Positions 33,043 through 42,701 of a stretch of DNA of 64,000 nucleotides are shown in pieces. The notes under the pieces were generated by a model, which was not told the origin of the DNA, did no database searches, and saw nothing but the letters and a program-made list of their open reading frames with translations. The stretch covers positions 4,060,853 through 4,124,852 of the forward strand of contig CP054936.1 in assembly GCA_013364255.1 (NCBI GenBank). Reading direction: 5' to 3'. Source of the DNA: Streptomyces seoulensis. Lineage in GTDB: Bacteria; Actinomycetota; Actinomycetes; Streptomycetales; Streptomycetaceae. The translations under genes were made by a program, and so were the position numbers. Every line of letters starts with the position of its first letter. The stretch's first letter is position 1.

Positions 33043-34476
33043 TCAGGCGGGTGTGACCTTGACCGTGTACGCGCCCGAGGCCGTGCGGTCCTCCACCTCC
33101 ACGCGGACGCCGTCGCCCGGCACCGTGAAGCTCTCGCCCACCTCGATGGGCGCGTCGGCCAGCGGCGGGTAGACCGAGTTCTCCCAGCAGGCCTCGGTGC
33201 GCGGATGGGCGTCGATCACCTGGACGGACCCGCCGCCCGACTCGGTCGTGCCGCGCACCCGGTAGACCAGCACCCCTTCCCGGCAGCCGGTCGCGTCGTC
33301 GCCGATCGAGGTGCGCGCCTCGATGGCCAGCGCGGTGTCGCTCCCGGTCCGCACCACGGCCAGTTTCGTCCCGCCGCCCAGCCCGAACAGCGACCGCCCG
33401 CCGGCCCCCGCCCCGCTCCGGTCGCCCCCGGTGCCGTCCGCACCGATCCCGTCCGCGCCGCTCCCGTCCGCGCCGCTCCCGTCCGCACCGCCCCCGCCTC
33501 CGCCGCCCGCACCGCCCGCACCGCCCGTGGCACCCGCACCGGTCGGGCCGGCCTCCAGCGGCTCCAGGGTCAGCCGGGTCGGCCCGAAGCCCGTCACGCA
33601 CGCCACCTGGCGCGGGTCCAGCCAGCCGAGCCGCCACTTGTGCCAGCCGAACAGGTCCGGGGAGAGCGCGAACTGGCTGCCCATCAGGTCCCAGTCGCCC
33701 ACGTAGGTGTCCCAGTCGCCCTTGTCGTCCGAGGGGCGGTGGTACAGGTCCGGCAGGTCGAAGACGTGCCCGGTCTCGTGGGCGAGCACCAGCCGGTCCG
33801 GCGGGTGCCGTTCGAACACCGTCACCACCCGCCGCAGGTCCCGGCCGTCGGCCCGCAGCGGGGTGTCCAGGTTGACGACCTTCGTGGCGTCCGGGTCGAC
33901 GCCCGGCGCGTCCGGGTCGGCCACCAGGTAGACGACGTCGTAGCGGGAGAAGTCGACCTGCGGGTCGGCTGCGGCGACCGCGTCGCGCAGATAGGCGGTG
34001 CGGTCGGCGGCGTTCCAGTCGCGGTGCATGGCGTACGCCGTGGACGGGCGCGGCATCCGGATCCAGTGCCGCAGCGGGTGCGGGCGCAGCGTGAACCTGC
34101 CGTAGGACGCGCGGGCGAAGAACTGGCTGGTGCCCGGGAAGTGGTCGGCGGTGAGTTCGTCTGGGGTGGTGAGCGGGGCCGAGTCGGGGAAGGACAGGAA
34201 GACCATCACGGCGTCGAGCGGCCGGGTCGGCCGGACGTAGGAGGCGTTCCAGGTGTCCACCCCTTCGGAGTGGTGCGCGGCGGTGCGGTGCAGCGCGCAG
34301 GGCGCGGTCGAGAACGGCTCGGCGACCGAGGGACCGCTGAGGATGGAGGTGGCGGCGAGCGCGGAGAGCGTGGTGAACACGGCGGCGGTGCTGCGCAGTC
34401 GGGGCCGCGCGCCGGCCCGGTCCAGCGCCTTGAGGGCGTCACGGCTGAGCGCCTTCAGGGGGAGCTGACGCGGCAC
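33043..34476 (-). CDS. Secreted M6-type zinc metalloprotease
   Basis: A 477-residue exported protein. A basic N-terminus (LPLKALSRDALKALDRAG) and hydrophobic stretch (STAAVFTTLSALAATSIL) form the signal peptide. The zinc site is HETGH in LVLAHETGHVFDLPDLYHR, with the downstream MGS (met-turn-like) in WDLMGSQF, as in immune-inhibitor-A-like M6 peptidases. A Gly/Ala/Asp-rich insert (GADGS repeats) splits the C-terminal half from a beta-sandwich-like end domain (YTVKV). GTG at 34476 was preferred over a longer ATG start because GGAGGT lies 4 bases before it and the signal peptide then starts correctly. It would digest extracellular protein. Confidence 0.85.
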   Translation of the reverse strand: MPRQLPLKALSRDALKALDRAGARPRLRSTAAVFTTLSALAATSILSGPSVAEPFSTAPCALHRTAAHHSEGVDTWNASYVRPTRPLDAVMVFLSFPDSAPLTTPDELTADHFPGTSQFFARASYGRFTLRPHPLRHWIRMPRPSTAYAMHRDWNAADRTAYLRDAVAAADPQVDFSRYDVVYLVADPDAPGVDPDATKVVNLDTPLRADGRDLRRVVTVFERHPPDRLVLAHETGHVFDLPDLYHRPSDDKGDWDTYVGDWDLMGSQFALSPDLFGWHKWRLGWLDPRQVACVTGFGPTRLTLEPLEAGPTGAGATGGAGGAGGGGGGGADGSGADGSGADGIGADGTGGDRSGAGAGGRSLFGLGGGTKLAVVRTGSDTALAIEARTSIGDDATGCREGVLVYRVRGTTESGGGSVQVIDAHPRTEACWENSVYPPLADAPIEVGESFTVPGDGVRVEVEDRTASGAYTVKVTPA

Positions 34477-34880
34477 GGAGACCTCCGGGTGCGGTTCGCG
34501 GGGACACCGAACCCAGCCTGTGGGAGTTTGTAGCGGTACGCCCTGTTTGTCTGCACCGGAAGGGTGAGGGGACCACCTTCGGGAGGTACGGAGCCGTGCT
34601 GCGGGGCCGGGAGGAGCGACACCCCCGGGCCGTTCACGGAACGTCACAAGTGATCGGTGGCCCGAAGAACCTGTCCAGGTGCGGACAGAAACGATCCGTC
34701 AGGAGTGCGCGTGATCCGAAGAGACCGGCGAACCGCTGGCAGCGGCCCGGTGCCAACCTCTATGATCGGCACACTTTCCTGGCACTTTCCTGCGCGGACA
34801 CGGGCCCGGCGGCCGTTCGTCACCCGGCCGGCCACCCGACGAGACCGATACGAGAACCGAGTGCACTGCGGGAGCGAGCG
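34477..34880. promoter_or_regulatory. 404-bp divergent region between protease and cdgA
   Basis: Contains TATGAT at 34761-34766, a good -10 hexamer pointing to cdgA about 110 bp before its start, with no clear -35, followed by a short direct repeat (GGCACACTTTCCT / GGCACTTTCCT). It should also hold the protease promoter. No gene seen. Confidence 0.45.
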
Positions 34881-36914
34881 GTGAGCGGAACGTCCGAGGG
34901 GCCGACGCCCGCGGTGGACCTCATCCAGCCGAAAGTCACACAGAGTGATGTTATGACGCCGCCAGGTGGCGAACCGGCCGCTGCCGTCGCCGTCGCGGGG
35001 GACCGTGCGGCACCCGTCCCCCCGCCCGGCCCCGAGGGCGTTCCCGAACCCGTCCCCGAGGCCGCCCCCGGCCCCGGCGTCACCCGGACGGCGGAGTCCG
35101 CCGGATCGCCCTTCCGCTCGGTCTTCGACGCCGCGCCCCTCGCGATGGCCGTCGTCGACCGCGAGGGCCTGGTGGTCAGCGCCAACGACACCTTCGGCGA
35201 GCTGCTCGGCCTGGAACCCGGCGAGCTGGCCGGGCAGGCGGCCGCCGAGCTGGTGGACCTGGCCTCCGACGCGCGCACCTGGCAGGCGTACCGCGCGGTG
35301 CTGCGCGGCCGGCGGGCCCGGCTGCGCTGTGTGCGCCACCTCAAGCACCCCGACGGCCGCTCCCGGTGGGTCCAGGTCACCCTGGCGCCGCTGCCGGCCG
35401 GGAACACGCCGGCGGGCGCGCCGGACGGCACGCCCGGGACCGGGTCCGGGTCCGGGTCCGGGTCCGGCGCCGCCGCCTGCCCGCCGGGCGTCCTGCTGTC
35501 CCTCGCCGACATCAGCGTGCGCCGCGAACTCCAGTCCCGGCTGCGGCACTTGCGGATGCACGACCCGGTGACGCGGCTGCCCAACCGCACGCTGTTCTTC
35601 GAACGCCTGTCGGCCGCGCTGGAGACGGAGCCGTACGAGCGCGGCGGCACCGGCCGGATCGGCCTGTGCTACCTGGACCTGGACGGCTTCAAGGCGGTCA
35701 ACGACACCCTCGGGCACCGGATCGGCGACCGGCTGCTGGCGGCCGTGGCCCGGCGGCTGACGGCCTGCGCGGACGAGGCCGGCTACGGCAGGGCGAGCGC
35801 CCCGCTGGTGGCCCGGCTCGGCGGCGACGAGTTCGCGCTGCTGGTGGAGGACTCGACCGGCACCGAGCAGCTGGCCGATCTTGCCGAGTCGGTGCTGACG
35901 GCGCTTCAGGAGCCGTTCGACGTCTCCGGCCGGCGGCTGTCGGTGTCGGCGTCCATCGGCGTGGTCGAACGGCAGGCGGCCGGGACCTCGGCCACCGCGC
36001 TGATGCAGGCGGCCGACACCACGCTGTACTGGGCGAAGGCGGACGGCAGGGCCCGCTGGACCCTGTTCGACCCGGAGCGCAACGCGACCCGCATGACCCG
36101 TCAGGCCCTGGTCTCGACGCTGCGCGCGGCCGTGGAGCGGGGCGAGTTCACGCTGGAGTACCAGCCGCTGGTCGCGATGGCGGACGGGCGGCTGCGCGGG
36201 GTGGAGGCGCTGGTGCGCTGGCGGCACCCGCAGTTCGGGGTGCTGACGCCGAACCGGTTCATCACCCTGGCGGAGGAGGACGGCTCCATCGTGCCGCTGG
36301 GCCGCTGGATCCTGGCCACCGCCTGCCGGCAGGCCCGCCGCTGGCAGCTGGAGCACCCGGACGAGCCGCCGATCTTCGTCAGCGTCAACGTCGCGGTCCG
36401 CCAGGTGTGGGACTCCGACCTCGTGGCGGACGTCGCCGAGGTGCTGGCGGAGACCGGGCTCGCGCCGCGGCTGCTCCAGCTGGAGCTGACCGAGTCGGCG
36501 GTGATGGGCTCGGCCGGGCGGCCGCTGGAGGCGCTGCGGGCGCTCAGCGACATGGGGGTGCACATCGCCATCGACGACTTCGGCACCGGCTACTCGAACC
36601 TCGCCTACCTCAGCCGGCTGCCGGTGTCGGCGCTGAAGCTGGACGGGTCGTTCGTCCGGGGGTTCCAGCCCGGGCAGCGGGCGGGCGAGGCGGAGCCGCC
36701 GAGCCCCGCCGACGAGGTGATCGTGGAGGCGATGATCCAGCTCGCGCACCGGCTGGGACTGACCGTCACCGCCGAGTGCGTGGAGACCTCCGACCAGGCC
36801 AGCAGGCTGCGGCGGATCGGCTGCGACACCGGGCAGGGCTGGCTGTACTCCCGCCCGGTGTCCCCGGACCGCATCTCCGAACTCCTCGACGGCCACGCCT
36901 GCGGCCGCCGCTGA
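34881..36914 (+). CDS. cdgA: CdgA, PAS-GGDEF-EAL cyclic-di-GMP enzyme
   Basis: A 677-residue signalling protein. A Pro/Ala-rich leader is followed by a PAS domain (residues about 70-210; FRSVFDAAPLAMAVVDREGL), a diguanylate cyclase domain with an intact GGDEF at residues 314-318 and a substrate loop LDLDGFKAVNDTLGH, and a phosphodiesterase domain with EAL at 442-444 and DDFGTGYSNLAYL. Both catalytic signatures look intact. In S. coelicolor cdgA (I recall SCO2817) is a BldD target controlling development and antibiotic output; synteny fits. GTG with GGGAGC upstream was used; the ATG at 34953 is an alternative, and a BldD-type box lies between the two. Confidence 0.88.
   Translation: MSGTSEGPTPAVDLIQPKVTQSDVMTPPGGEPAAAVAVAGDRAAPVPPPGPEGVPEPVPEAAPGPGVTRTAESAGSPFRSVFDAAPLAMAVVDREGLVVSANDTFGELLGLEPGELAGQAAAELVDLASDARTWQAYRAVLRGRRARLRCVRHLKHPDGRSRWVQVTLAPLPAGNTPAGAPDGTPGTGSGSGSGSGAAACPPGVLLSLADISVRRELQSRLRHLRMHDPVTRLPNRTLFFERLSAALETEPYERGGTGRIGLCYLDLDGFKAVNDTLGHRIGDRLLAAVARRLTACADEAGYGRASAPLVARLGGDEFALLVEDSTGTEQLADLAESVLTALQEPFDVSGRRLSVSASIGVVERQAAGTSATALMQAADTTLYWAKADGRARWTLFDPERNATRMTRQALVSTLRAAVERGEFTLEYQPLVAMADGRLRGVEALVRWRHPQFGVLTPNRFITLAEEDGSIVPLGRWILATACRQARRWQLEHPDEPPIFVSVNVAVRQVWDSDLVADVAEVLAETGLAPRLLQLELTESAVMGSAGRPLEALRALSDMGVHIAIDDFGTGYSNLAYLSRLPVSALKLDGSFVRGFQPGQRAGEAEPPSPADEVIVEAMIQLAHRLGLTVTAECVETSDQASRLRRIGCDTGQGWLYSRPVSPDRISELLDGHACGRR
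34936..34948 (+). promoter_or_regulatory. BldD-type box near the start of cdgA
   Basis: TCACACAGAGTGA fits the BldD half-palindrome TNAC-N5-GTNA exactly. It lies 5 bases before the alternative ATG at 34953 and 55 bases inside the longer coding sequence. BldD is a c-di-GMP-dependent repressor of development that is reported to control cdgA. Confidence 0.55.
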
Positions 36915-36941
36915 GGCGTCCCCGGGACGCGGCGAAGAACC

Positions 36942-38027
<1,086 letters not shown>

Positions 38028-38156
38028 GGGGTGCCTCCTGCGGTTCGCCGGCTGGTTGTCCTGCCCGGCGTCAACAGGAGACTGTCTCCGTTTGTTCCTC
38101 TCCTGCCCGCCCCGCCCGCTCGGACGGCTCGAACGGCTCGAACGGCTCGGACACCG

Positions 38157-39311
38157 TCACGCCGCCAGGGCGTGGCCCGGGTGGAGCACCACCTTGGTGT
38201 AGCCCTCGACGCGCTTGTCGAACTTCTCGTAGGCCAGCGGGGCCTGGTCCAGCGGGAGTTCGTGGGAGACCACGAAGCTGGGCCGGGCGCGGCCGGAGAC
38301 GATCAGGTCGCGCAGCTGGCGGTTGTACCGCTTCACGTTGCACTGCCCGGTCCCCATCTGCTGCCCCTTCTCGAACATCTTGCCGATGGAGACCAGCAGC
38401 TGGCCGTGCTTGGCGTGCTCGTCGGGGCCGCCCGGGTCGGCCGGGACGTACAGGCCCGGCACGCCGAGCAGTCCGGTCGGCCGTACCGTCTCGACCAGCG
38501 TGTTCAGGACGACGGCCGGCTCCTCGTGCCCCTCCTCGTGGTGGGACTGGGCCTGGTAGCCGACGGCGTCCACGCCCTTGTCGGTGCCCTCGCCGCCCGT
38601 GTGCTCCTTGATCTGGTCGGCCGGCTCGCCCTGGGTGAAGTCGATCGGGACGGCCCCGATCTCCTCCGCCTTGGCCAGCCGCTCGGGCACCCGGTCCACC
38701 ACGAAGACCTGCGACGCCCCGCGCAGCAGCGCCGAGTACGCGGCCATCAGACCCACCGGCCCCGCGCCGAAGACCGCCACCGACTCGCCCGGCGACACCT
38801 GGGCCAGCTCGCAGCCGTGGTATCCGGTCGGGAAGATGTCGGCGAGCAGCACGAAGTCGGTCTCGTGCTCCTCCCCCGGCGGCAGCTTCAGGCAGTTGAA
38901 GTCGGCGAACGGCACCCGCAGCCGTTCCGCCTGGCCGCCGGTGTACGGGCCCATCGCCACGTATCCGTACGCCCCGCCGGCGAATCCGGGGTTCACCGTC
39001 AGGCAGAAGCCGGTCTTCCCGGCCAGACAGTTCTTGCAGAAGCCGCAGGCCACGTTGAACGGCATCACGACCCGGTCGCCCTCGGACAGCGAGACCACGC
39101 CGCTGCCCGCCTCCTCGACGATGCCCAGGTTCTCGTGGCCGAAGACGATGCCGGCCTCGGCGGCCGTACGGCCCTCGTACATGTGCAGGTCGGACCCGCA
39201 GATCGCACTGGACGTGACGCGCACGATCACGTCGCCCGGGTGCTGGATCCTCGGATCGTCGACGTCCCGCACCGCCACCTCGAAGGGCTTCTCATAGACG
39301 ACGGCTTTCAC
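38157..39311 (-). CDS. Zinc-dependent alcohol/aldehyde dehydrogenase (Fdh-like)
   Basis: A 384-residue medium-chain dehydrogenase. Catalytic zinc ligands are in SSAICGSDLHMYEG (Cys) and VFGHENLG (His-Glu); four structural-zinc cysteines cluster in VACGFCKNCLAGKTGFC. The NAD loop is VAVFGAGPVGLMAAYSAL with an acidic end in VVDRVPERL, favouring NAD over NADP. The long insert around HHEEGHEE and overall layout match glutathione-independent formaldehyde dehydrogenase-like proteins. The substrate is uncertain. It lies 129 bp upstream of the LLM gene on the same strand. Confidence 0.88.
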   Translation of the reverse strand: MKAVVYEKPFEVAVRDVDDPRIQHPGDVIVRVTSSAICGSDLHMYEGRTAAEAGIVFGHENLGIVEEAGSGVVSLSEGDRVVMPFNVACGFCKNCLAGKTGFCLTVNPGFAGGAYGYVAMGPYTGGQAERLRVPFADFNCLKLPPGEEHETDFVLLADIFPTGYHGCELAQVSPGESVAVFGAGPVGLMAAYSALLRGASQVFVVDRVPERLAKAEEIGAVPIDFTQGEPADQIKEHTGGEGTDKGVDAVGYQAQSHHEEGHEEPAVVLNTLVETVRPTGLLGVPGLYVPADPGGPDEHAKHGQLLVSIGKMFEKGQQMGTGQCNVKRYNRQLRDLIVSGRARPSFVVSHELPLDQAPLAYEKFDKRVEGYTKVVLHPGHALAA

Positions 39312-39515
39312 CTTCGGTCACCTCCGCGTCGAAGCACCGGCCTTCACGGCGACGACGGGCCGCTGCCAGGGAGGACGCGCGGTCGGGCGGGGGCCGCCGG
39401 ACCGTGCCGTGGCCCCGGGGCGGGCTCTCGCCGCACCGCCGGACAGTTCCAGGTAACGCCCCCGGGCGAAGGCCCGCAACCCACCGCCCCCACCCTCCGG
39501 CACACGTGACCCATG

Positions 39516-40229
39516 TCACACCTGGACGACCGGTTCCCGGGTGAACAGTGCCCCCAGACCGGGTGCGTTGACGCGCCGGTCGGTCAGCCGCAGCGCCTCC
39601 CACACGGTCACCTGGTTCGCGGTGAGGACCGGCTTGCCCAGCTCCTTCTCCAGGTCGGCGACGTGGGAGGCGGTGTGCAGCGCCGTGCACGGCACCAGCA
39701 GCGCCTGCGCGTCCGCCGTGTCCGCCGCCCGCGCCAGCCCCAGCAGCTCCCGCTCGCCCCAGCCGGCCACCTCGGCCGCCGTGGCCCGTCCGGCGCTGTG
39801 CGCGGCGGCCACCTCGACCCCGCCGGCCCGCAGGAACTCCGCGAACCGGCCGGTCACGTCGTCCGCGTAGGGCGCGGCGACCGCGACCCGGCGCACGCCG
39901 ATCTCCTGCGCCGCGTGCACGAACCCGAAGGAGGTGGAGGAGGCCGGCATGCCGGCCGCCAGGGCCAGCTCGCGCACCTGCGCGTGGGCGTCCGCCCAGC
40001 CCTGCTCGAAGCCGCCGCGGGTGTCCGCCCACACCACCGCCTCCGCGCCGGACAGCCGCAGCGCCTCGACGCTCCGCTCCAGCCACCCGGCGCGGTCGCC
40101 GGCGGTCCGGTCCAGGTCGTCGTCGGCGCCGATCAGATCCACCCGGATGTCGCTGCCCAGGAGCTGTTCGATGCGGGGGTAGTCGTCCTCGGCGAAGTGG
40201 CCCGGGTAGAGGATTCCGAGTGCGGTCAT
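39516..40229 (-). CDS. Asp/Glu racemase-fold enzyme, EutA/maleate-isomerase-like
   Basis: A 237-residue protein of the arylmalonate decarboxylase / maleate cis-trans isomerase group. The two half-sites expected around catalytic cysteines are AAPYADDVTGRFAEFLRAGG and ALLVPCTALHTASHVADLE (Cys in PCTAL); the first half, AEAVVWADTRGGFEQGW, lacks the usual cysteine. The family includes EutA, found next to ectoine-uptake genes, and here the divergent neighbour is an ehuBCDA-like importer. Function as EutA is inferred from this pairing. The ATG at 40229 is the first start. Confidence 0.7.
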   Translation of the reverse strand: MTALGILYPGHFAEDDYPRIEQLLGSDIRVDLIGADDDLDRTAGDRAGWLERSVEALRLSGAEAVVWADTRGGFEQGWADAHAQVRELALAAGMPASSTSFGFVHAAQEIGVRRVAVAAPYADDVTGRFAEFLRAGGVEVAAAHSAGRATAAEVAGWGERELLGLARAADTADAQALLVPCTALHTASHVADLEKELGKPVLTANQVTVWEALRLTDRRVNAPGLGALFTREPVVQV

Positions 40230-40336
40230 GACCAGCCTTCCTGCGCGTGGTTGCTGCGGCCCTGTCGGTTCGGGTACCCAGCGCGGCCGCGGATTTCCTC
40301 GGCATAACCCGAATGCGTCTGGGTAGCGGCGCGCTC

Positions 40337-41269
40337 ATGCCTCCACCTCATGCACATGACGCACCTGGGAACGCCGGACGGACGCCCGGGCCCCGCCCCG
40401 CCCGCCGGTCGCTGCTCGCGGGGGTGGCGGCGCTCGGCGCGGTCGGCGCGGCCGGCGCCGCGGGGTGCAGCCGGGTGGCCACCGCGTCCGCCGGCGGCGG
40501 CGCTCTCCTGGACCGGCTCAGGGCCCAGGGCGTCGTACGGCTCGGCATCGCGGGCGAGATCCCGTTCGGGTACATCGACCGGAACGGCGAGCTGACCGGC
40601 GAGGCGCCGGAACTGGCCCGGGTGATCTTCAAGCGGCTCGGCGTGCCCGAGGTGCAGCCCGTGCCGACCGAGTTCGGCTCCCTGATCCCGGGCCTCAACT
40701 CCCAGCAGTTCGACGTCGTCGCCGCCGGGATGTACGTCAACGCGGACCGCTGCGCCCAGGTGATCTTCGCCGACCCCGACTACCAGATGCTCGACTCCTT
40801 CATCGTCCGCAAGGGCAACCCGAAGGGCCTGCACGACTACCGGGACGTCGTCGCGAAGAAGGCGCGGTTCGCCACCGGCACCGGCTACGCGGAGATCCAG
40901 TACGCGGTGGACGCCGGGTACGCGGAGAGCGACATCCTGATCGTCCCCGACCAGGTGGCCGGTCTGAACGCCGTCGAGGCCGGCCGCGTGGACGTCTTCG
41001 CCGGCACCGCCCTCACCACCCGCGAGGTGGTGAGGAAGTCGTCCAAGGCGGAGGCCACCGAGCCCTTCGAGCCGCTGGTGAAGGGAAAGCCGCACGTGGA
41101 CGGCGGCGCCTTCGCGTTCCGGCCCACCGAGACCCGGCTGCGGGACGCCTTCAACACCGAGCTGCGCAAGCTGAAGAAGAGCGGCGAACTGCTCCGCCTC
41201 CTGCGGCCCTTCGGGTTCACCGCGGCCGAGATGACGGATCTGACCGCGAAGGAGCTGTGCGCCGGATGA
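40337..41269 (+). CDS. ehuB: EhuB-like solute-binding lipoprotein
   Basis: A 310-residue extracellular binding protein (family 3, amino-acid-type). The leader has RPARRSLLAGVAALGAVGAA followed by a lipobox GAAGC, so it is probably a Tat- or Sec-exported lipoprotein. The mature start GVVRLGIAGEIPFGYIDRNG and the middle LIPGLNSQQFDVVAAGMYVN are typical of ectoine/hydroxyectoine-binding EhuB. First gene of a four-gene ABC operon with stop/start overlaps. The other possible ligand class is a polar amino acid. Confidence 0.75.
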   Translation: MPPPHAHDAPGNAGRTPGPRPARRSLLAGVAALGAVGAAGAAGCSRVATASAGGGALLDRLRAQGVVRLGIAGEIPFGYIDRNGELTGEAPELARVIFKRLGVPEVQPVPTEFGSLIPGLNSQQFDVVAAGMYVNADRCAQVIFADPDYQMLDSFIVRKGNPKGLHDYRDVVAKKARFATGTGYAEIQYAVDAGYAESDILIVPDQVAGLNAVEAGRVDVFAGTALTTREVVRKSSKAEATEPFEPLVKGKPHVDGGAFAFRPTETRLRDAFNTELRKLKKSGELLRLLRPFGFTAAEMTDLTAKELCAG

Positions 41270-42054
41270 CCGCCGGACTGTGGGAACTCGTACTGCGGGG
41301 CCTGTGGACCACGCTCCAGCTGCTGTTCTTCAGCGCCCTGCTCGCCACCGCCGTCTCCTTCGCGGCCGGCGTCGCCCGCACCCACCGGCTGTGGATCGTC
41401 CGCTTCCTGGCGGGCTTCTACACCGAGGTGTTCCGCGGCACCTCCGCGCTGGTGATGATCTTCTGGGTGTTCTTCGTGCTGCCGCCCGCCTTCGGCTGGC
41501 AGCTGGTGCCGATGTGGGCGGGCACCCTGGCGCTCGGTCTGACCTACGGCGCGTACGGCTCGGAGATCGTGCGCGGCGCGCTGAACGCGGTGGACCCGGC
41601 GCAGCGCGAGGGTGGCATCGCGCTCAGCTTCACGCCCTGGCAGCGGATGCGGCTGATTCTGCTGCCGCAGGCCGTGCCCGAGATGATCCCCTCCTTCTGC
41701 AACCTGCTGGTGGAGCTGCTCAAGGGCACCTCGCTGGTGTCGGTCATGGGCATGGGCGACCTGGCCTTCAGCGGCAACCTGGTGCGGCTCGCCCTCCAGG
41801 AGAGCGCCGAGATCTACACGTACCTGCTGATCGGCTACTTCCTGATCGCGTTCGCGCTGACCCGGCTGATGCGCGGGCTGGAGAAGCGGCTGAAGCGGGG
41901 CATCGGCAAGGACCCGCTGGACGAGGCGGGGGCGCGGGCGGTGAAGCGGGCCGCGACCAGTGGCGTGGCCGCGCGCACCGCGACGACCACCGGCGCCAGG
42001 ACCGCGCGCACCGCGGCCGGCGGCGTGGAGACCGTGGAAGGCGGTGCCCTGTGA
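41266..42054 (+). CDS. ehuC: EhuC-like permease
   Basis: A 262-residue permease of the His/Glu/Gln type with about five helices. Its EAA-like loop is VDPAQREGGIALSFTPWQRM, where the usual EAA is changed to EGG, as in some EhuC proteins. The final 55 residues are Ala/Thr/Arg-rich and low complexity, beyond the last helix. It starts at ATGA overlapping the ehuB stop. Confidence 0.75.
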   Translation: MTAGLWELVLRGLWTTLQLLFFSALLATAVSFAAGVARTHRLWIVRFLAGFYTEVFRGTSALVMIFWVFFVLPPAFGWQLVPMWAGTLALGLTYGAYGSEIVRGALNAVDPAQREGGIALSFTPWQRMRLILLPQAVPEMIPSFCNLLVELLKGTSLVSVMGMGDLAFSGNLVRLALQESAEIYTYLLIGYFLIAFALTRLMRGLEKRLKRGIGKDPLDEAGARAVKRAATSGVAARTATTTGARTARTAAGGVETVEGGAL

Positions 42055-42701
42055 CCTGGGACTGGGGCGCCGTACGCGCCTTCATGCCGCACTTCTGGGA
42101 CGGTCTGCTGGTCACCCTCCAGGCCCTCGCGCTCGGCTCGGTGATCTCCTTCGCGCTCGGACTGGTGTGGGCGCTGCTGATGCGCGCGCCCACCCGCTGG
42201 GTGCGCTGGCCGGTGGGGGCGGTCACGGAGTTCGTCCGCAACACCCCGCTGCTGGTGCAGCTGTTCTTCCTCTTCTACGTGCTGCCCGAGTGGGGGCTGA
42301 CCTTCTCGGCCCTGACCACCGGCGTCTTCGCGATCGGGCTGCACTACTCGACGTACACGATGCAGGTCTACCGGGCCGGCATCGAGGCGGTGCCGGCCGG
42401 CCAGTGGGAGGCGGCGACGGCGCTGAACCTGCCCCGGCGGCGGACCTGGACCGCGGTGATCCTGCCGCAGGCGATCCGCCGGGTGGTGCCGGCCCTCGGC
42501 AACTACGTCATCTCGATGCTCAAGGACACGCCGATGCTGATGGCGATCACCGTGCTGGAGATGCTCGGGCAGGCGCGGCTCTACTCCCAGCAGCACTTCC
42601 AGTTCACCGAGCCGCTGACCGTGATCGGCGTGGCCTTCATCCTCGTTTCCTCTCTGGCCTCCTTCCTCCTGCGAGCACTGGAGCGACGTCTTGTCCGTTG
42701 A
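42051..42701 (+). CDS. ehuD: EhuD-like permease
   Basis: A 216-residue His/Glu/Gln-type permease, partner of EhuC. EAA loop VPAGQWEAATALNLPRRRTW is canonical. The N-terminal half includes VTEFVRNTPLLVQLFFLFYV, conserved in the family. The GTG start overlaps the ehuC stop (GTGA). Confidence 0.78.
   Translation: MTWDWGAVRAFMPHFWDGLLVTLQALALGSVISFALGLVWALLMRAPTRWVRWPVGAVTEFVRNTPLLVQLFFLFYVLPEWGLTFSALTTGVFAIGLHYSTYTMQVYRAGIEAVPAGQWEAATALNLPRRRTWTAVILPQAIRRVVPALGNYVISMLKDTPMLMAITVLEMLGQARLYSQQHFQFTEPLTVIGVAFILVSSLASFLLRALERRLVR

Noticed and set aside
40268..40315. TTCGGGT...ACCCGAA inverted repeat between the EutA-like and ehuB genes as an operator
   Set aside because: The 7-bp arms are about 33 bases apart, too far and too short to claim an operator without comparison.
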